Shown here piece after piece: positions 25,718 to 35,637 of a stretch of 64,000 nt of DNA. Below the pieces are notes generated by a model. It ran no database searches. It saw only the letters and a program-made list of their open reading frames with translations, and had not been told where the DNA came from. Both the position numbers and the translations under genes were made by a program. Position 1 is the stretch's first letter, and every line of letters starts with the position of its first letter. This stretch comes from Bacteroidota bacterium (lineage in GTDB: Bacteria; Bacteroidota; Bacteroidia; AKYH767-A; 2013-40CM-41-45), in the NCBI GenBank assembly GCA_016713765.1, contig JADJON010000001.1, forward strand, positions 124,001 through 188,000. The letters run 5' to 3'.

Positions 25718-26710
25718 TCATCGCTCTCCCAGCTTCGCGAGGGAGCCTTTGAGGTGGTTGATGACGTTCACTTCGACGGCGTCGATGGCTTTGCGGTCGG
25801 CGAGGTAGCAGGAGACCCAGTCGGTGAGGTGCACCAGGTAGAGCGAACGCTCCAACATCGAGTCGCCCCGCGACCAGATCTCGCGGATGTGCGGGGTGCG
25901 TTGCGCGATGATCTCCTTGTTGATCTCGATGCGCGCCTGAGAACGGTAGTAGTCGGTGCTGTTGCGCAGGATCACGACGGCACACTCTTCGTGTTGTTCG
26001 GCCCAGCCCACCAGTTCGTTGTGGTTCATCTCGGGGATGATGTGGTGCCAGCAGAGCATCTTGGAGTTCTCGTTGATCTGCTGCCGGAAGCGCGTGGCCA
26101 CGCCGTTGTAACCGTCGACCGCGTAGATCACCGGCAGTTTGCCGAAAAGAAAATCGGTGACTTCCTGCGCCTCGGACTTGATGGCCGCTTCTTCCATACG
26201 CATCCGGTCGATCGAAGCCCGGAGCTGCGCGACGAACGCGCCGCTGATGAGTCCTTTCTTATGCAGGATGAAAAAGAGCTGCGTGAGCGAATAACCGAGA
26301 CACGAACGTGGCGGGTTGCCGCCGGGGATAAGGACAAGGTCGAGCCTGTGCTCGCGTGCGCGTTCGGCTACGCTGCCGCCCGAGGTGATGCAACTGATCT
26401 GCGCGCCTTTCTCCAGCGCGACGTCCATGGCCTGCAGGGTCTCTTCGGTATTACCCGAATACGACGACACGATCACCAACGTCTCCGGTCCGGTGAAAGC
26501 CGGCAGGAAATAATCCTTGTTGACGGTGACGGGTACCGGACATTCGTTCGCGATAATCTCGGACACGATGGTGCCGCCGATACCCGAACCGCCCAGTCCG
26601 GTGATGATGACATTGCGGATGGGGCGAATGGGACGGGAAATGCTGGCTTGTTCGCCAATGCGCAGGGCTTCTTCCAACTGCTCGGGGAATCGCTGTACGA
26701 GATCTTTCAT
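25718..26710 (-). CDS. Bifunctional phosphoglucose/phosphomannose isomerase
   Basis: The 330-residue product has two SIS domains. The first contains GLGGSGIGGTIVSEI (about 39-53) and the phosphate-binding SSYSGNTEETL (about 82-92). The second contains PEMNHNELVGW, with the His and Glu used in ring opening and isomerisation in this family. It interconverts glucose-6-P or mannose-6-P with fructose-6-P in the cytoplasm, linking glycolysis to mannose-sugar synthesis. Length and motif order fit the archaeal/Bacteroidota bifunctional type rather than classical Pgi. It is divergent from lysS, with its own -7 element. Confidence 0.88.
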   Translation of the reverse strand: MKDLVQRFPEQLEEALRIGEQASISRPIRPIRNVIITGLGGSGIGGTIVSEIIANECPVPVTVNKDYFLPAFTGPETLVIVSSYSGNTEETLQAMDVALEKGAQISCITSGGSVAERAREHRLDLVLIPGGNPPRSCLGYSLTQLFFILHKKGLISGAFVAQLRASIDRMRMEEAAIKSEAQEVTDFLFGKLPVIYAVDGYNGVATRFRQQINENSKMLCWHHIIPEMNHNELVGWAEQHEECAVVILRNSTDYYRSQARIEINKEIIAQRTPHIREIWSRGDSMLERSLYLVHLTDWVSCYLADRKAIDAVEVNVINHLKGSLAKLGER

Positions 26711-26741
26711 GACTATTAATGGAGTCCGGCGTATACGGCCG

Positions 26742-26749
26742 CAAAGGTA
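26742..26749 (-). promoter_or_regulatory. -7 element of the Pgi/Pmi gene
   Basis: TACCTTTG on the minus strand, 31 bases upstream of the ATG at 26710; an exact TAnnTTTG match. Confidence 0.6.
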
Positions 26750-26825
26750 GGGGGTTACCGATTCCGGGCCGAACGCGCGTTGCGTGGACTTGTTGCAATT
26801 TATTGATTCTGTATCGATTAACGTT

Positions 26826-26856
26826 TTGAGCCATCCGGCCTGAACCGCTATCTTTG
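26826..26856 (+). promoter_or_regulatory. Promoter of lysS
   Basis: TTG near 26826-26828, about 20 bases, then TATCTTTG at 26849-26856, matching the Bacteroidota TTG/TAnnTTTG pattern. Because it overlaps an in-frame TTG at 26854, it favours the ATG at 26872 as the start of lysS. Confidence 0.65.
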
Positions 26857-26871
26857 CGAAAATTTCGCAGC

Positions 26872-28416
26872 ATGGAATTGCACGAGCAGGAACAGATCCG
26901 CCGCCAGAAGTTGGACGAACTCCAAAAACACGGCTACCAGGCCTATCCGGCCGACGCCTGGCCGGTCACTGTCAGCGCCCGCCAGATCCTCGACGGCTTC
27001 GACGCCAACCCCGACGGTTTCAAGGAGCTGAGCTATGCCGGCCGGATCATGAGCGTACGCGACATGGGCAAGGCCCTGTTCGCGGTGCTTCAGGACGCCT
27101 CCGGACGCATCCAGATCTACGTCCGCCGCGACGACATCTGTCCGGGCGAGGATAAATCGGATTACGATTTCCTGGTGAAGAAGATGCTCGACATCGGCGA
27201 CATCATCGGGATCAAGGGCTTCGTATTCCGCACGAAGATGGGCGAGATCACCATCCACGCCACCGCCGTCAAGTTGCTTTCCAAGTCACTGCGTCCGTTG
27301 CCGATCGTGAAGCAGGACGCCGACGGCAATGTGCACGACGCCTTTACCGATCCGGAGCAGCGCTACCGGATGCGGTACGTGGACCTGATCGTGAACCCGC
27401 AGGTGCGCGAGACATTTGTGAAGCGTACGCAACTGGTCAACTCGATGCGTTCGTTCCTGAACACCCGCGGCTACCTCGAGGTGGAGACGCCGATCCTGCA
27501 ACCGCTCTACGGCGGCGCGGCGGCGCGTCCGTTCAAGACGCACCACAACACGCTCGACATGACGCTCTACCTGCGCATCGCGAACGAGTTGTACCTCAAG
27601 CGCCTCATCGTGGGCGGCTACGACGGGGTGTACGAGTTCTCGAAGGACTTCCGGAACGAAGGCATGAGCCGGTTCCACAACCCGGAGTTCACCCAGATGG
27701 AACTCTACGTCGCTTACCAGGACTACGAATGGATGATGAACCTGGTGGAAGAGATGGTCGAGAAGATCGCACTCGACCTACACGGCAAGACCGAGGTGCA
27801 GGTGGGTGAACACGTGATCAACTTCCAACGGCCCTGGAAGCGTTATACGATGTACGGCGCGATCGCGCACTATACCGGCATCGACATCTCCGGGATGGAC
27901 GAAGCCGAACTGCGAAAGACGGCGCGGAGCATCGGCATTCATGTGGACGATACGATGGGCCGCGGTAAGCTGATTGACGAGATGTTCGGAGAGAAAGTTG
28001 AAGCGCACCTGATCCAGCCGACCTTCATCACCGACTATCCGCTGGAGATGAGTCCGCTCGCGAAGCAGCACCGCTCCAAGCCGGGGCTGGTGGAGCGCTT
28101 CGAGGCGATCTGCAACGGCAAGGAGATCTGCAACGCCTTCTCCGAGCTCAACGATCCGCTCGACCAGCGCAAGCGCTTCGAGGACCAGCTCGAACTCGGC
28201 AAGCGCGGCGACGAAGAAGCCATGCAGCTCGACGAAGACTTCCTGCGCGCGCTCGAGTTCGGCATGCCGCCTACGGCAGGCCTGGGTATCGGCATCGACC
28301 GCCTGAGCATGATCATGACGAACAGTCATTCGATCCAGGACGTGCTCTTCTTCCCGGCCATGCGCCCGGAGAAGAAAGAAGCGCCGGCAGAGGGCGCCGA
28401 AGCCGTTTCGAGTTGA
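26872..28416 (+). CDS. lysS: Lysine--tRNA ligase, class II
   Basis: The product is 514 residues from the ATG at 26872, chosen because the upstream in-frame TTG lies in the promoter. The N-terminal OB-fold anticodon-binding domain (about 50-150) includes [20 protein letters not shown]. The class II catalytic domain has motif 1 around [19 protein letters not shown], motif 2 around [20 protein letters not shown], and motif 3 [12 protein letters not shown] near the C-terminus. The segment [14 protein letters not shown] is typical of LysRS. It charges tRNA-Lys in the cytoplasm. The gene is intact and followed by a terminator. Confidence 0.96.
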   Translation: MELHEQEQIRRQKLDELQKHGYQAYPADAWPVTVSARQILDGFDANPDGFKELSYAGRIMSVRDMGKALFAVLQDASGRIQIYVRRDDICPGEDKSDYDFLVKKMLDIGDIIGIKGFVFRTKMGEITIHATAVKLLSKSLRPLPIVKQDADGNVHDAFTDPEQRYRMRYVDLIVNPQVRETFVKRTQLVNSMRSFLNTRGYLEVETPILQPLYGGAAARPFKTHHNTLDMTLYLRIANELYLKRLIVGGYDGVYEFSKDFRNEGMSRFHNPEFTQMELYVAYQDYEWMMNLVEEMVEKIALDLHGKTEVQVGEHVINFQRPWKRYTMYGAIAHYTGIDISGMDEAELRKTARSIGIHVDDTMGRGKLIDEMFGEKVEAHLIQPTFITDYPLEMSPLAKQHRSKPGLVERFEAICNGKEICNAFSELNDPLDQRKRFEDQLELGKRGDEEAMQLDEDFLRALEFGMPPTAGLGIGIDRLSMIMTNSHSIQDVLFFPAMRPEKKEAPAEGAEAVSS

Positions 28417-28436
28417 TTCATCATCAGAAAAAAGTC

Positions 28437-28463
28437 AAAAGGGCACCGAGCGTGCCCTTTTTT
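28437..28463 (+). terminator. Rho-independent terminator after lysS
   Basis: AAAAGGGCAC (28437-28446) pairs with GTGCCCTTTT (28452-28461) around a 5-base loop and runs into a six-T tract. Confidence 0.85.
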
Positions 28464-28524
28464 ATTCCCGGAAGCCGCTCCCTGCGACAAGGCTTGCGCG
28501 TCGATTCCGTATCTTTATGCTGCA

Positions 28525-30222
28525 ATGAAACCGATCCGTTTCCTGACCCTGTTCTTCACCGCCCTCGCCCTGGCGGCGAACTTTTCCTGTTCCACCGTTT
28601 CCAAGACACCGCTCACCGAAGCGCAACTGGAAACGAAGCTGCGGGAACATATCAGCACACTCGCCAGCGACGCGTACGAAGGCCGTGAAGCCGGCAGCGC
28701 CGGGGAAATCAAAGCGCGTGATTACATCGTGAAGGCGTTCAAGTCGGCCGGCCTGAAACCGAAAGGCGAGAAAGGCTTCCTGCAGCCGTTCACCTTCACC
28801 GCCGGCGCGACCTTCGGTCCGGGCACGCAGTTGTACGTGAACAACTACAGCTTCAAGGTCAACGACGACTTCACGCCGCTCCCCTACTCCGGCAACGGCG
28901 TCATCACCGGCTATGTGGCCCGGCTGGGCTACGGGATCGACGACAACAAACTCGGTCGTGAAGATTACAAAGGGAAGCTCAACATCGCCAAGAAGATCTT
29001 CGTGATGGAATCGGGTACGCCGGACGGCGCGAACCCGCACGGTAAGTTCGGCGAGTGGTCCGACTTGCGGAAGAAACTCGACATCGCGATCCAGCGCGGG
29101 GCCACGGCCGTGATCTTCATCAACAGCGACACAGCACAGGCGGATCCAAAAGCCGACTTCGATCACCGCATCTCGCCGGTGAGCATTCCTGTACTGTTCG
29201 CGAAGGGCAAGGCAGCGGAACTGTTGCGCGACAGCATCGTGACGAACTGTACGGTCGGAGCCGAGGTGATCAAAGTGACGAAGGACGCTTATAATGTCTG
29301 CGGCTACATCGACAACGGCGCTGCCACGACGGTGGTGATCGGCGCGCACTACGATCACCTGGGTTACGGGCACGAAGGCTCGCTTTACCGGGGTGAGCCG
29401 GCGATCCACAACGGCGCCGACGACAACGCGTCCGGCACGGCCGCCCTGATCGAGCTCGGCCGCGACCTGCGCATCCGCGGGCCGAAGCACAACAACTACC
29501 TGCTATTGGCCTTTTCCGGAGAAGAAAAGGGCCTGCTCGGTTCGAATTACTACGTGAAGCACCCGACGGTGGATCTCACGAAGGTGAACTACATGCTGAA
29601 CATGGACATGGTCGGTCGCCTGAAAAAGGACGAGCCGGTGCTGATCCTGAGCGGCACGGGCACGAGTCCGCGCTGGAAAACGCTGGTCGATTCGATCGAA
29701 ACGGACCAGGTCGAGATCAAGGCGACGGAATCGGGTGTGGGGCCGAGCGATCATACGTCGTTCTATCTGCAGAATATTCCGGTGCTGCACTTTTTCAGCG
29801 GCACGCATGCCGATTACCACAAACCGAGCGACGACGAAGACAAGATCAATTACCCGGGCGCACTGACGATCATCGGGATGATCCGCAAGACGATCGCGCT
29901 GGCGGACGGTTCGGGGAAGCTGGTGTTCACCAAGACGAAGGACGAGTCGAACGAGGATGCGCCGAAATTCAAAGTGACCCTGGGTGTGGTGCCCGACTAC
30001 GCGTTCGACGGCGAGGGCATGCGCATCGATGGCGTAAGTGACGGCAAGCCGGCGCAAAAAGCGGGGCTACTGGCCGGCGACGTAGTGGTCCAGATCGGCG
30101 ACTACAAAGTGGTGGACATGATGTCCTACATGAAAGCCCTCGGCAAATTCACCAAAGGCGAAACCACCACCGTAAAAGTCAAACGCGGTGCGGAGATGTT
30201 GGAGAAATCGATTACGTTTTGA
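28525..30222 (+). CDS. M28-family zinc peptidase with PDZ domain, lipoprotein
   Basis: The 565-residue product has a lipoprotein-like signal (NFSC, Cys22). A PA-like inserted domain lies at about 100-260. The M28 catalytic core carries the di-zinc ligands and base: His275 and Asp277 (GAHYDH), Asp299/Asp300 (GADDNASG), Glu333/Glu334 (SGEEKGLLG), Asp361 (NMDMVG) and a final His in THADYHKPSDD. A C-terminal PDZ domain (about 490-565: IDGVSDGKPAQKAGLLAGDVV) may bind substrate tails. It probably removes N-terminal amino acids from peptides in the periplasm or at the surface. A near-consensus -7 element (TATCTTTA, 28510-28517) precedes it. Confidence 0.9.
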   Translation: MKPIRFLTLFFTALALAANFSCSTVSKTPLTEAQLETKLREHISTLASDAYEGREAGSAGEIKARDYIVKAFKSAGLKPKGEKGFLQPFTFTAGATFGPGTQLYVNNYSFKVNDDFTPLPYSGNGVITGYVARLGYGIDDNKLGREDYKGKLNIAKKIFVMESGTPDGANPHGKFGEWSDLRKKLDIAIQRGATAVIFINSDTAQADPKADFDHRISPVSIPVLFAKGKAAELLRDSIVTNCTVGAEVIKVTKDAYNVCGYIDNGAATTVVIGAHYDHLGYGHEGSLYRGEPAIHNGADDNASGTAALIELGRDLRIRGPKHNNYLLLAFSGEEKGLLGSNYYVKHPTVDLTKVNYMLNMDMVGRLKKDEPVLILSGTGTSPRWKTLVDSIETDQVEIKATESGVGPSDHTSFYLQNIPVLHFFSGTHADYHKPSDDEDKINYPGALTIIGMIRKTIALADGSGKLVFTKTKDESNEDAPKFKVTLGVVPDYAFDGEGMRIDGVSDGKPAQKAGLLAGDVVVQIGDYKVVDMMSYMKALGKFTKGETTTVKVKRGAEMLEKSITF

Positions 30223-30240
30223 GATTTCGCGCTTCGTATA

Positions 30241-30350
30241 AAAAAGGAGCACAGAGTCACGCAGAGGGCACACAGAGTTTCGCAGAGATTTGAATTCTGC
30301 TCTGTGCTACTCTGTGTTTCCTCTGTGATTCTCTGTGTTACAAAAAAGAA
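30241..30350. repeat. Dispersed CACAGAG repeat, palindromic, unoccupied IS target paralogue
   Basis: The left half reads AGCACAGAGTCACGCAGAG then GGCACACAGAGTTTCGCAGAG; the right half has CTCTGTGCT, CTCTGTGTTTCCTCTGTG and CTCTGTG. AGCACAGAG at 30248-30256 pairs with CTCTGTGCT at 30300-30308. Bases 30257-30287 match the reconstructed target of IS copy 2, whose insertion point corresponds to just before 30281. Confidence 0.75.
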
Positions 30351-30415
30351 CATCGGACGGCTCAGTGACGGTTAGATGATTTCTCCGCATATAAGCGGTT
30401 GTAGAAATCCACCTC

Positions 30416-30815
30416 ATGACGGAATTTTCCGGCATGAGCCATGCAAACATCAACGACCTTACGCGCATTGTTATCGGATGCGCCATGAAAGTGCATCAAA
30501 AGCTAGGTCCGGGCCTGCTTGAATCAGCTTACAAGGAATGTACCGCTTACGAATTGATCAAGCTGGGGCTATGCATTCGAAAAGAACATCCTGTTCCGCT
30601 CATTTACGAGAAGATCAAACTGGAGTGCGGCTATCGGGCTGATCTGATCGTTGAAAATCGATTGCTTTTGGAATTGAAGTGTGGACCTGATTACGGATAT
30701 TCACCGTGCGCAGGTGCTCACCTATCTCAAACTCACAGGCTTGAATCTTGGTTTATTAATCAATTTCAATGTACTACATTTGAAAGAAGGAATTTGCAGG
30801 ATCATTCTGACCTGA
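30416..30815 (+). pseudogene. GxxExxY-family protein, frameshifted
   Basis: The first 88 codons match the family: CAMKVHQKLGPGLLESAY contains the GLLESAY signature, followed by RADLIVENRLLLELK. The expected continuation is present in another frame from 30681 (VDLITDIHRAQVLTYLKLTG, then LGLLINFNV and HLKEG), ending with a stop at 30813-30815. The frames would join if about two bases are missing near 30680. Members are small proteins of unknown biochemical role, common in Bacteroidota genomes and distantly like PD-(D/E)XK nucleases. The break lies at the left edge of the window segment rich in apparent base losses, so it may be a sequencing artefact rather than real decay. Confidence 0.8.
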
Positions 30816-30843
30816 TCCGAGACTAATCAATCAGCACATTTAA

Positions 30844-31839
30844 ATGGAGAATCAATCCATTTCAGTCATAGGTGGTGGCAGTTGGGCAACGGCCATCGTC
30901 AAGATACTTTCCAATAATGTCGACAAAATTACCTGGTGGGTAAGAAGTAAAGAGACGGCAGAATTTATCTCCAAGTACAGACATAATCCCAACTACTTAT
31001 CCGATGTTGAATTCGATCTTGGGAAGATCCGGATCACAACCGATATCCGGGAGGCGATTCGGGAATCCAAGACCATTATTTTGGCAGTTCCATCAGCTTT
31101 CCTAAAAGACTCGCTGGCAGGGATCAAGTCGGATGATTTTCATGGCCGTTCCGTATTCTCCGCTATCAAAGGGATCATTCCGGATGACCTACTAGTCGTT
31201 GGCGACTTCTTACACAAACAATTCGACGTTCCGATACAAAACATAGGTGTTATTACTGGTCCATGTCATGCCGAAGAAGTAGCCATGGAACGTCTCTCCT
31301 ATCTCACCATAGCGAGTCCTGACACGAATACTGCTGATTCATTGGCCCGCCAAATGGCTTGTCGGTACATCAAGACCACCGTGAGCGACGATATTTATGG
31401 TACAGAATATTCCGCCGTCTTGAAAAACGTATTTGCCATAGCCGGCGGTATTTGCCATGGGCTGGGCTATGGAGACAACTACCTCGCAGTACTTATTTCT
31501 AACGCCATTCAGGAGATCAAGCGATTTGTAGACGCAGTGCATCCGATCGGTCGCGACATCAACGACTCGGCATATCTCGGCGACCTGTTGGTAACGGCTT
31601 ACTCATCCTTCTCTCGTAACCGCATGTTCGGCACCATGATCGGAAAGGGCTATTCCGTTAAATTCGCACAATTGGAAATGAACATGGTTGCGGAAGGCTA
31701 TTATGCGACCAAGTGTATTCATGAGCTGAATAAACAGTACAACGTCCATATGCCGATCACAAGCTCGGTATACCGGATACTATACGAGAAGATGTCGCCC
31801 CGCATGGAGATCAAACTCCTTTCCGATCAACTGAAATAA
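30844..31839 (+). CDS. gpsA: NAD(P)H-dependent glycerol-3-phosphate dehydrogenase
   Basis: The 331-residue product starts with a Rossmann fold (SVIGGGSWATAIVKIL, the GxGxxA-type dinucleotide site at about 7-20). Family marks follow: ILAVPSAFL, SAIKGI, ITGPCHAEEV and the substrate-site Lys in the conserved SAVLKNVFAIAGGICHGLGYGDN. It reduces dihydroxyacetone phosphate to sn-glycerol-3-phosphate, the backbone for phospholipids. It lies 28 bases after the GxxExxY remnant. It is one of few fully intact genes in the damaged segment. Confidence 0.93.
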   Translation: MENQSISVIGGGSWATAIVKILSNNVDKITWWVRSKETAEFISKYRHNPNYLSDVEFDLGKIRITTDIREAIRESKTIILAVPSAFLKDSLAGIKSDDFHGRSVFSAIKGIIPDDLLVVGDFLHKQFDVPIQNIGVITGPCHAEEVAMERLSYLTIASPDTNTADSLARQMACRYIKTTVSDDIYGTEYSAVLKNVFAIAGGICHGLGYGDNYLAVLISNAIQEIKRFVDAVHPIGRDINDSAYLGDLLVTAYSSFSRNRMFGTMIGKGYSVKFAQLEMNMVAEGYYATKCIHELNKQYNVHMPITSSVYRILYEKMSPRMEIKLLSDQLK

Positions 31840-31857
31840 AGTCGTTGCAGTAAACAT

Positions 31858-31920
31858 GCAGAGCACATTTCGATCTCTGAGAAACTCTGTGTTACCTCTG
31901 CGATACTCTGTGTCACGAGA
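31858..31920. repeat. Dispersed CTCTGTG/CAGAG repeat
   Basis: Contains GCAGAGCACATTTCGATCTC, AACTCTGTG, CCTCTGCG and CTCTGTGTC. It is another member of the family found at 7117, 17811, 24184, 25517 and 30241. It lies between convergent gpsA and uvrC. Confidence 0.6.
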
Positions 31921-31922
31921 TC

Positions 31923-33508
31923 CTACGAAACCCCTTCCGTCCGGTTGCTGCCAGATTCCAAATGCTCCTTCACCCGAATCGCTTTCGCTTCGCCGATGAG
32001 GGCGGCGAGGGCTTCGAGGGAGGCTTCTTTGATGCGTTGGACGGAACGGAACTCGCGTAGCAGTTCTTCCGCCGTACGTGGACCGATGCCGGGGATCTCT
32101 TCCAGCTCCGTCTTGATCACACCCTTGCTCCTCCGCTTGCGATGATGCGTGATCCCGAAGCGGTGCACCTCGTCGCGCAATTGCTGGATGATCCGCAGCG
32201 TTTCGCTCTTCTTGTCGATGTACAACGGCAGCGGATCGTCCGGGTAGTAGAGCTCCTCCAGGCGCTTCGCGATTCCGATCACCGCGATCTTTCCCCGTAA
32301 GCCGAGTTTTTCCAGGCTGCTGACCGCCGCGCTCAACTGCCCCTTGCCTCCGTCGATCACGATCAGTTGCGGCAGCGGCAGCGCCTCGTCGAGCATCCGC
32401 TTATACCGCCGGTGGATCACCTCCTCCATCGACGCGAAATCGTCGGGACCCTCGACGGTCTTGATGTTGAAATGCCGGTAGTCCTTCTTCGACGGCTTGC
32501 CGTCCCGGAAGACCGACATCGCCGCTACGGGATAGGCGCCCTGGAAATTGGAATTGTCGAAACACTCGATGTGCTTCGGCAACTCGGTGAGCCGCAGGTC
32601 TTTTTTCATCTGCTCCATCAGGCGTAGCGTGCGGTTCTCGGGATGCTGCTTTTCTTCCTGCAACCGCTTTTCGCGGATGTAATTCCGCACGTTGCTCTCC
32701 GACAGGCTGAGCAAGTGCTTCTTGTCGCCGATCTTACGTTGTGAATCGACGGATTCACGACCACCGATTTCCGCTGGAACTTTTCGAGTGATTCCAGTTT
32801 CTCTTTGACCGATTGTGCTTCTTCAAAGCGATACTCGGCCGCGTAGGTCTGCATCAATTCGCGCAGGTGACCGATGACCGTCTGGATGTTTCCTTTGAGG
32901 ATCTGCCGGATCTCTTTCACCGATTGATCGTACTCTCCCTGTGATTGAAATCCTTCACAAGGTCCCTTGCAATTACCGATCTGGTATTCGAGGCAGACAC
33001 GGAATTTTTTCTTCGTGATATTCTCCTCCGACAACACCAGGCTGCACGTCCGCAGCTTGTACAACTTGTTGATCAGCTCCAGCAACGTATTGATCAAACG
33101 GCCGGAAGCATACGGTCCGAAATATTCGGAACCGTCACGGATCATCTTGCGGGTCGAAAAGACGCGCGGGAAACGCTCGTTGCGGATGCAGATCCACGGA
33201 TAGGTCTTGTCGTCCTTCAGACTGACGTTGTACCGCGGCTGGTGCTTCTTGATGAGGTTGTTCTCCAGCAAGAGCGCGTCCATCTCCGTATCCACGACGA
33301 TGGTGCGGATGTCGGCCACCTTGCGCACCATGATGGATGTCTTACCCGAGACGTGCCGGTCTTTTTGGAAATAACTGCTGACCCGCTTCTTCAACGACTT
33401 GGCCTTGCCCACATAGAGCAGCTTGTCCTCCTTGTCGTAGAACTGGTAAACGCCCGGCGAGTCGGGTAGCGCCGACAACAGGGTCTGGATGTGTTCTTCG
33501 GAAGCCAT
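31923..33508 (-). CDS. uvrC: UvrABC excinuclease subunit C, disrupted
   Basis: The N-terminal part (to about 32740) has the GIY-YIG nuclease domain (SPGVYQFYDKEDKLLYVGKA), the four-Cys-like region (CLEYQIGNCKGPC) and the UVR motif (YRFEEAQSVKEKLESLEKFQ). The C-terminal part has the RNase-H-like nuclease domain (HIECFDNSNFQGAYPVA, DGGKGQLSAA) and helix-hairpin-helix motifs (LEEIPGIGPRTAEELL). They are in different frames, joined near 32738, and the usual 80 or so residues between the UVR motif and the GDKK segment are absent: NPSIHNV runs straight into RKIGDKK. UvrC makes both incisions in nucleotide excision repair. A larger deletion, real or in assembly, is inferred. Confidence 0.88.
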
Positions 33509-33522
33509 GTAGCTTCGCGCGG

Positions 33523-34903
33523 TCAGAAACCGTTTTCGCTCACGAGGTAAAGCAAAGAACCCATGGCAGCGGCTCCCAGCAAGAGTTCGCGCTTGTTCAC
33601 TTTGTCGAACGTGTCGGAGCCGGCATGATGATAATCGAAGTAGCGTTGGGAGTCGACCACCAGGCCTACCAAGGGTACTTTCAACGAAGGCTTCAGGGGA
33701 GAAATGTCGGCGCCACCGTGCTCTTCTTCGAAGTTCCAGACATTGTAAGGACGAAACAACTCACGGTACTTCCGGATGGAAGGTTTTTTGTCTTCGGGCA
33801 TATCCAGTCCGAATCCATACGGGGTGAATCCGCCTGCATCGCTTTCGATGGCCATCACATGCTTTTCCCGGCTGTTGGTCGATGCCCAGGCCGCGTAACC
33901 TCTACCGCCACGAAGACCGTTCTCTTCGTTCATGAACGCGATCGCGCGGATGGTGCGCTTCGGTCGAAGTTTCAAGGCCTTGAACGTACGCAGGATCTCG
34001 ACGGATTGCATCACGCCGGCGCCATCATCGTGCGCGCCGTCGCCGGTATCCCAGGAATCGAGGTGACCACCGACGACCAGCACTTCATCCGGCAGCTCGC
34101 GGCCGCGGATCTCCCCGATGACGTTGTGAGAAAGTACACTATCGAGGAGCTGGCAGTCCATGCGCAGCAAGAATCGAGCACCGGGATCTGCGCGAAGGAT
34201 ATTGCTGAGCAGGTTGGCGCCATTCGTACTGATGGCGGCACAGGGGATCTTCGGCAATGAGTCATTATAACCCATGGCTCCGGTATGCGGGAAATCATCT
34301 TGTGCCAGGGTCATGGAGCGAACGATGGAAGCGATGGCACCGTAACGGGCCGCTTCACTCGGACCCGACCAACGGTACTTGCCCGCTTCGCCGTATGCTT
34401 CAAACGTGTTGATGAAGGTGGGATCAAAGGGGTGGTTGTAGAAGACGATCTTGCCTTCGATCTTTTCGCGTCCCAGGGTTTTGAGTTCGTCGAAGTCGGC
34501 ACCTCCACGACATTGCCACTGATCCCTTCTTTCGGTGTCGCGACGGAGCCACCGAGTGCGCAGACCGGAACTTCCTGCGAATCGCCTGTACGCGCGATGA
34601 TGCGTCCGCTTTCTTTAGCGCCCCGCACCCAGTGCGGCACCCATACCTCCTGCAACCAAACCGTATCGGCGCCGGCTTCGAGCATGGCCTTCCGGGTGTA
34701 TTCAACGGCCTGTTGCGCCTCCGGCGATCCGCTAAGTCGTCCACCGATATCATTCGACAACACGCGCAGCCAGTCGTAGGCCTTGCCGTTCGAGAGCATT
34801 TCGAGTAGATGGACTGGACGGTCGCGCTGTCGCTCCGAGCTTGTGCTTGCAGGGAAGTCGTGAAAAAGAGGGACAGTACCAGGAGGGAAATCGATCGCTT
34901 CAT
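33523..34903 (-). CDS. M28-family metallopeptidase, carboxypeptidase Q-like, frameshifted
   Basis: The start at 34903 gives a signal peptide (MKRSISLLVLSLFFTTSLQA). Three frames combine: signal region, then MLSNGKAYDWLRVLSNDIGG, then from about 34505 the rest. The catalytic part is intact: GGHLDSWDTGDGAHDDGAG (zinc His and bridging Asp), MNEENGLRGG (catalytic Glu), ESDAGG (zinc Asp) and YHHAGSDTFDKV (last zinc His). The HLDSWD and DDGAG wording is that of the PGCP/carboxypeptidase Q branch of M28. One base seems lost near 34812 (an A run) and one near 34505. It probably cleaves dipeptides in the periplasm. The next gene downstream, uvrC, starts 14 bases after its stop. Confidence 0.85.
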
Positions 34904-34947
34904 AGGAAGCAACAAGATACTGAATCCGAAAAAAAGGGCCGGGAAAA

Positions 34948-35628
34948 TCAGGAAAGTCCGGAGGAGGCGTCAGTGGCGCCCGGAGCATCGGTCTCCGTCT
35001 TTTGCGCGTGATCGCCTTCGTGGAAGCGCTTCTGGAACAGGATGTACAGGATCACGCCGATCGAGATCGAAGCGTCGGCGATGTTGAACACCGGTCGGAA
35101 GAACAGGAACGTCTCGCCGCCCCAGATCGGTAACCAATCCGGAAAGCGTCCCGAGACCAGCGGGAAATACAGCATGTCCACCACCCGTCCTTGCAGAAAG
35201 CCGGCATACCCGCCGTCGGGCGGCAGAAAACGCGCGATCCCGTCGGTGCTGTCGTTGAAGATCATCCCGTAGAAGGCGCTGTCGATGATGTTGCCGACCG
35301 CCCCGGCAAAGATCAACGCAAAGCAAACCATCAGGCCGGGATGTGCGCGGTGCCGGGCCAGGTGGACGATGTACCAGCCGATCGCGATGCACGCGAGAAT
35401 CCGGAAGGCACTCAGGAGGAACTTACCTGCCATGCCTCCGAACTCCAGTCCGAACGCCATGCCATAGTTCTCCGTGAAATGAATGTAGAACCAATGGCCG
35501 AACACCCGGTGCTCTTCGCCGAGATACATCGTCGTCTTCACCCAGAACTTCACCACCTGGTCGATGAGCAGGACCAGGAAGATGATGATACCGGCGAGGC
35601 GGAGGCGAGTGGCGGTGGTGGCGGGCAA
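34948..35628 (-). CDS. lspA: Lipoprotein signal peptidase (signal peptidase II)
   Basis: The 226-residue inner-membrane aspartic protease has four predicted helices (about 10-30, 65-92, 97-115 and 175-196). Catalytic aspartates are Asp116 (GNIIDSAFYG) and Asp185 (FNIADASIS), and the family asparagines are seen (Asn54 in TENYGMAF, Asn113). An insert of about 30 residues between them (NDSTDGIARFLPPDGG) is common in Bacteroidota LspA. It removes signal peptides from prolipoproteins such as the adaptor at 11.7 kb and the lipoproteins at 16.3 and 28.5 kb. It is intact. A repeat array lies immediately upstream of its start. Confidence 0.93.
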   Translation of the reverse strand: MPATTATRLRLAGIIIFLVLLIDQVVKFWVKTTMYLGEEHRVFGHWFYIHFTENYGMAFGLEFGGMAGKFLLSAFRILACIAIGWYIVHLARHRAHPGLMVCFALIFAGAVGNIIDSAFYGMIFNDSTDGIARFLPPDGGYAGFLQGRVVDMLYFPLVSGRFPDWLPIWGGETFLFFRPVFNIADASISIGVILYILFQKRFHEGDHAQKTETDAPGATDASSGLS

Positions 35629-35637
35629 GGCGAGGAG

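Noticed and set aside
25637..26719. Plus-strand open frame of 360 codons
   Set aside because: It is antisense to the well-supported phosphoglucose/phosphomannose isomerase gene.
26854..26871. Upstream TTG start for lysS
   Set aside because: The TTG is part of the TATCTTTG promoter element; the ATG at 26872 is the sensible start.
28462..29490. Minus-strand open frame of about 340 codons
   Set aside because: It is antisense to the M28/PDZ peptidase and shows no family features.
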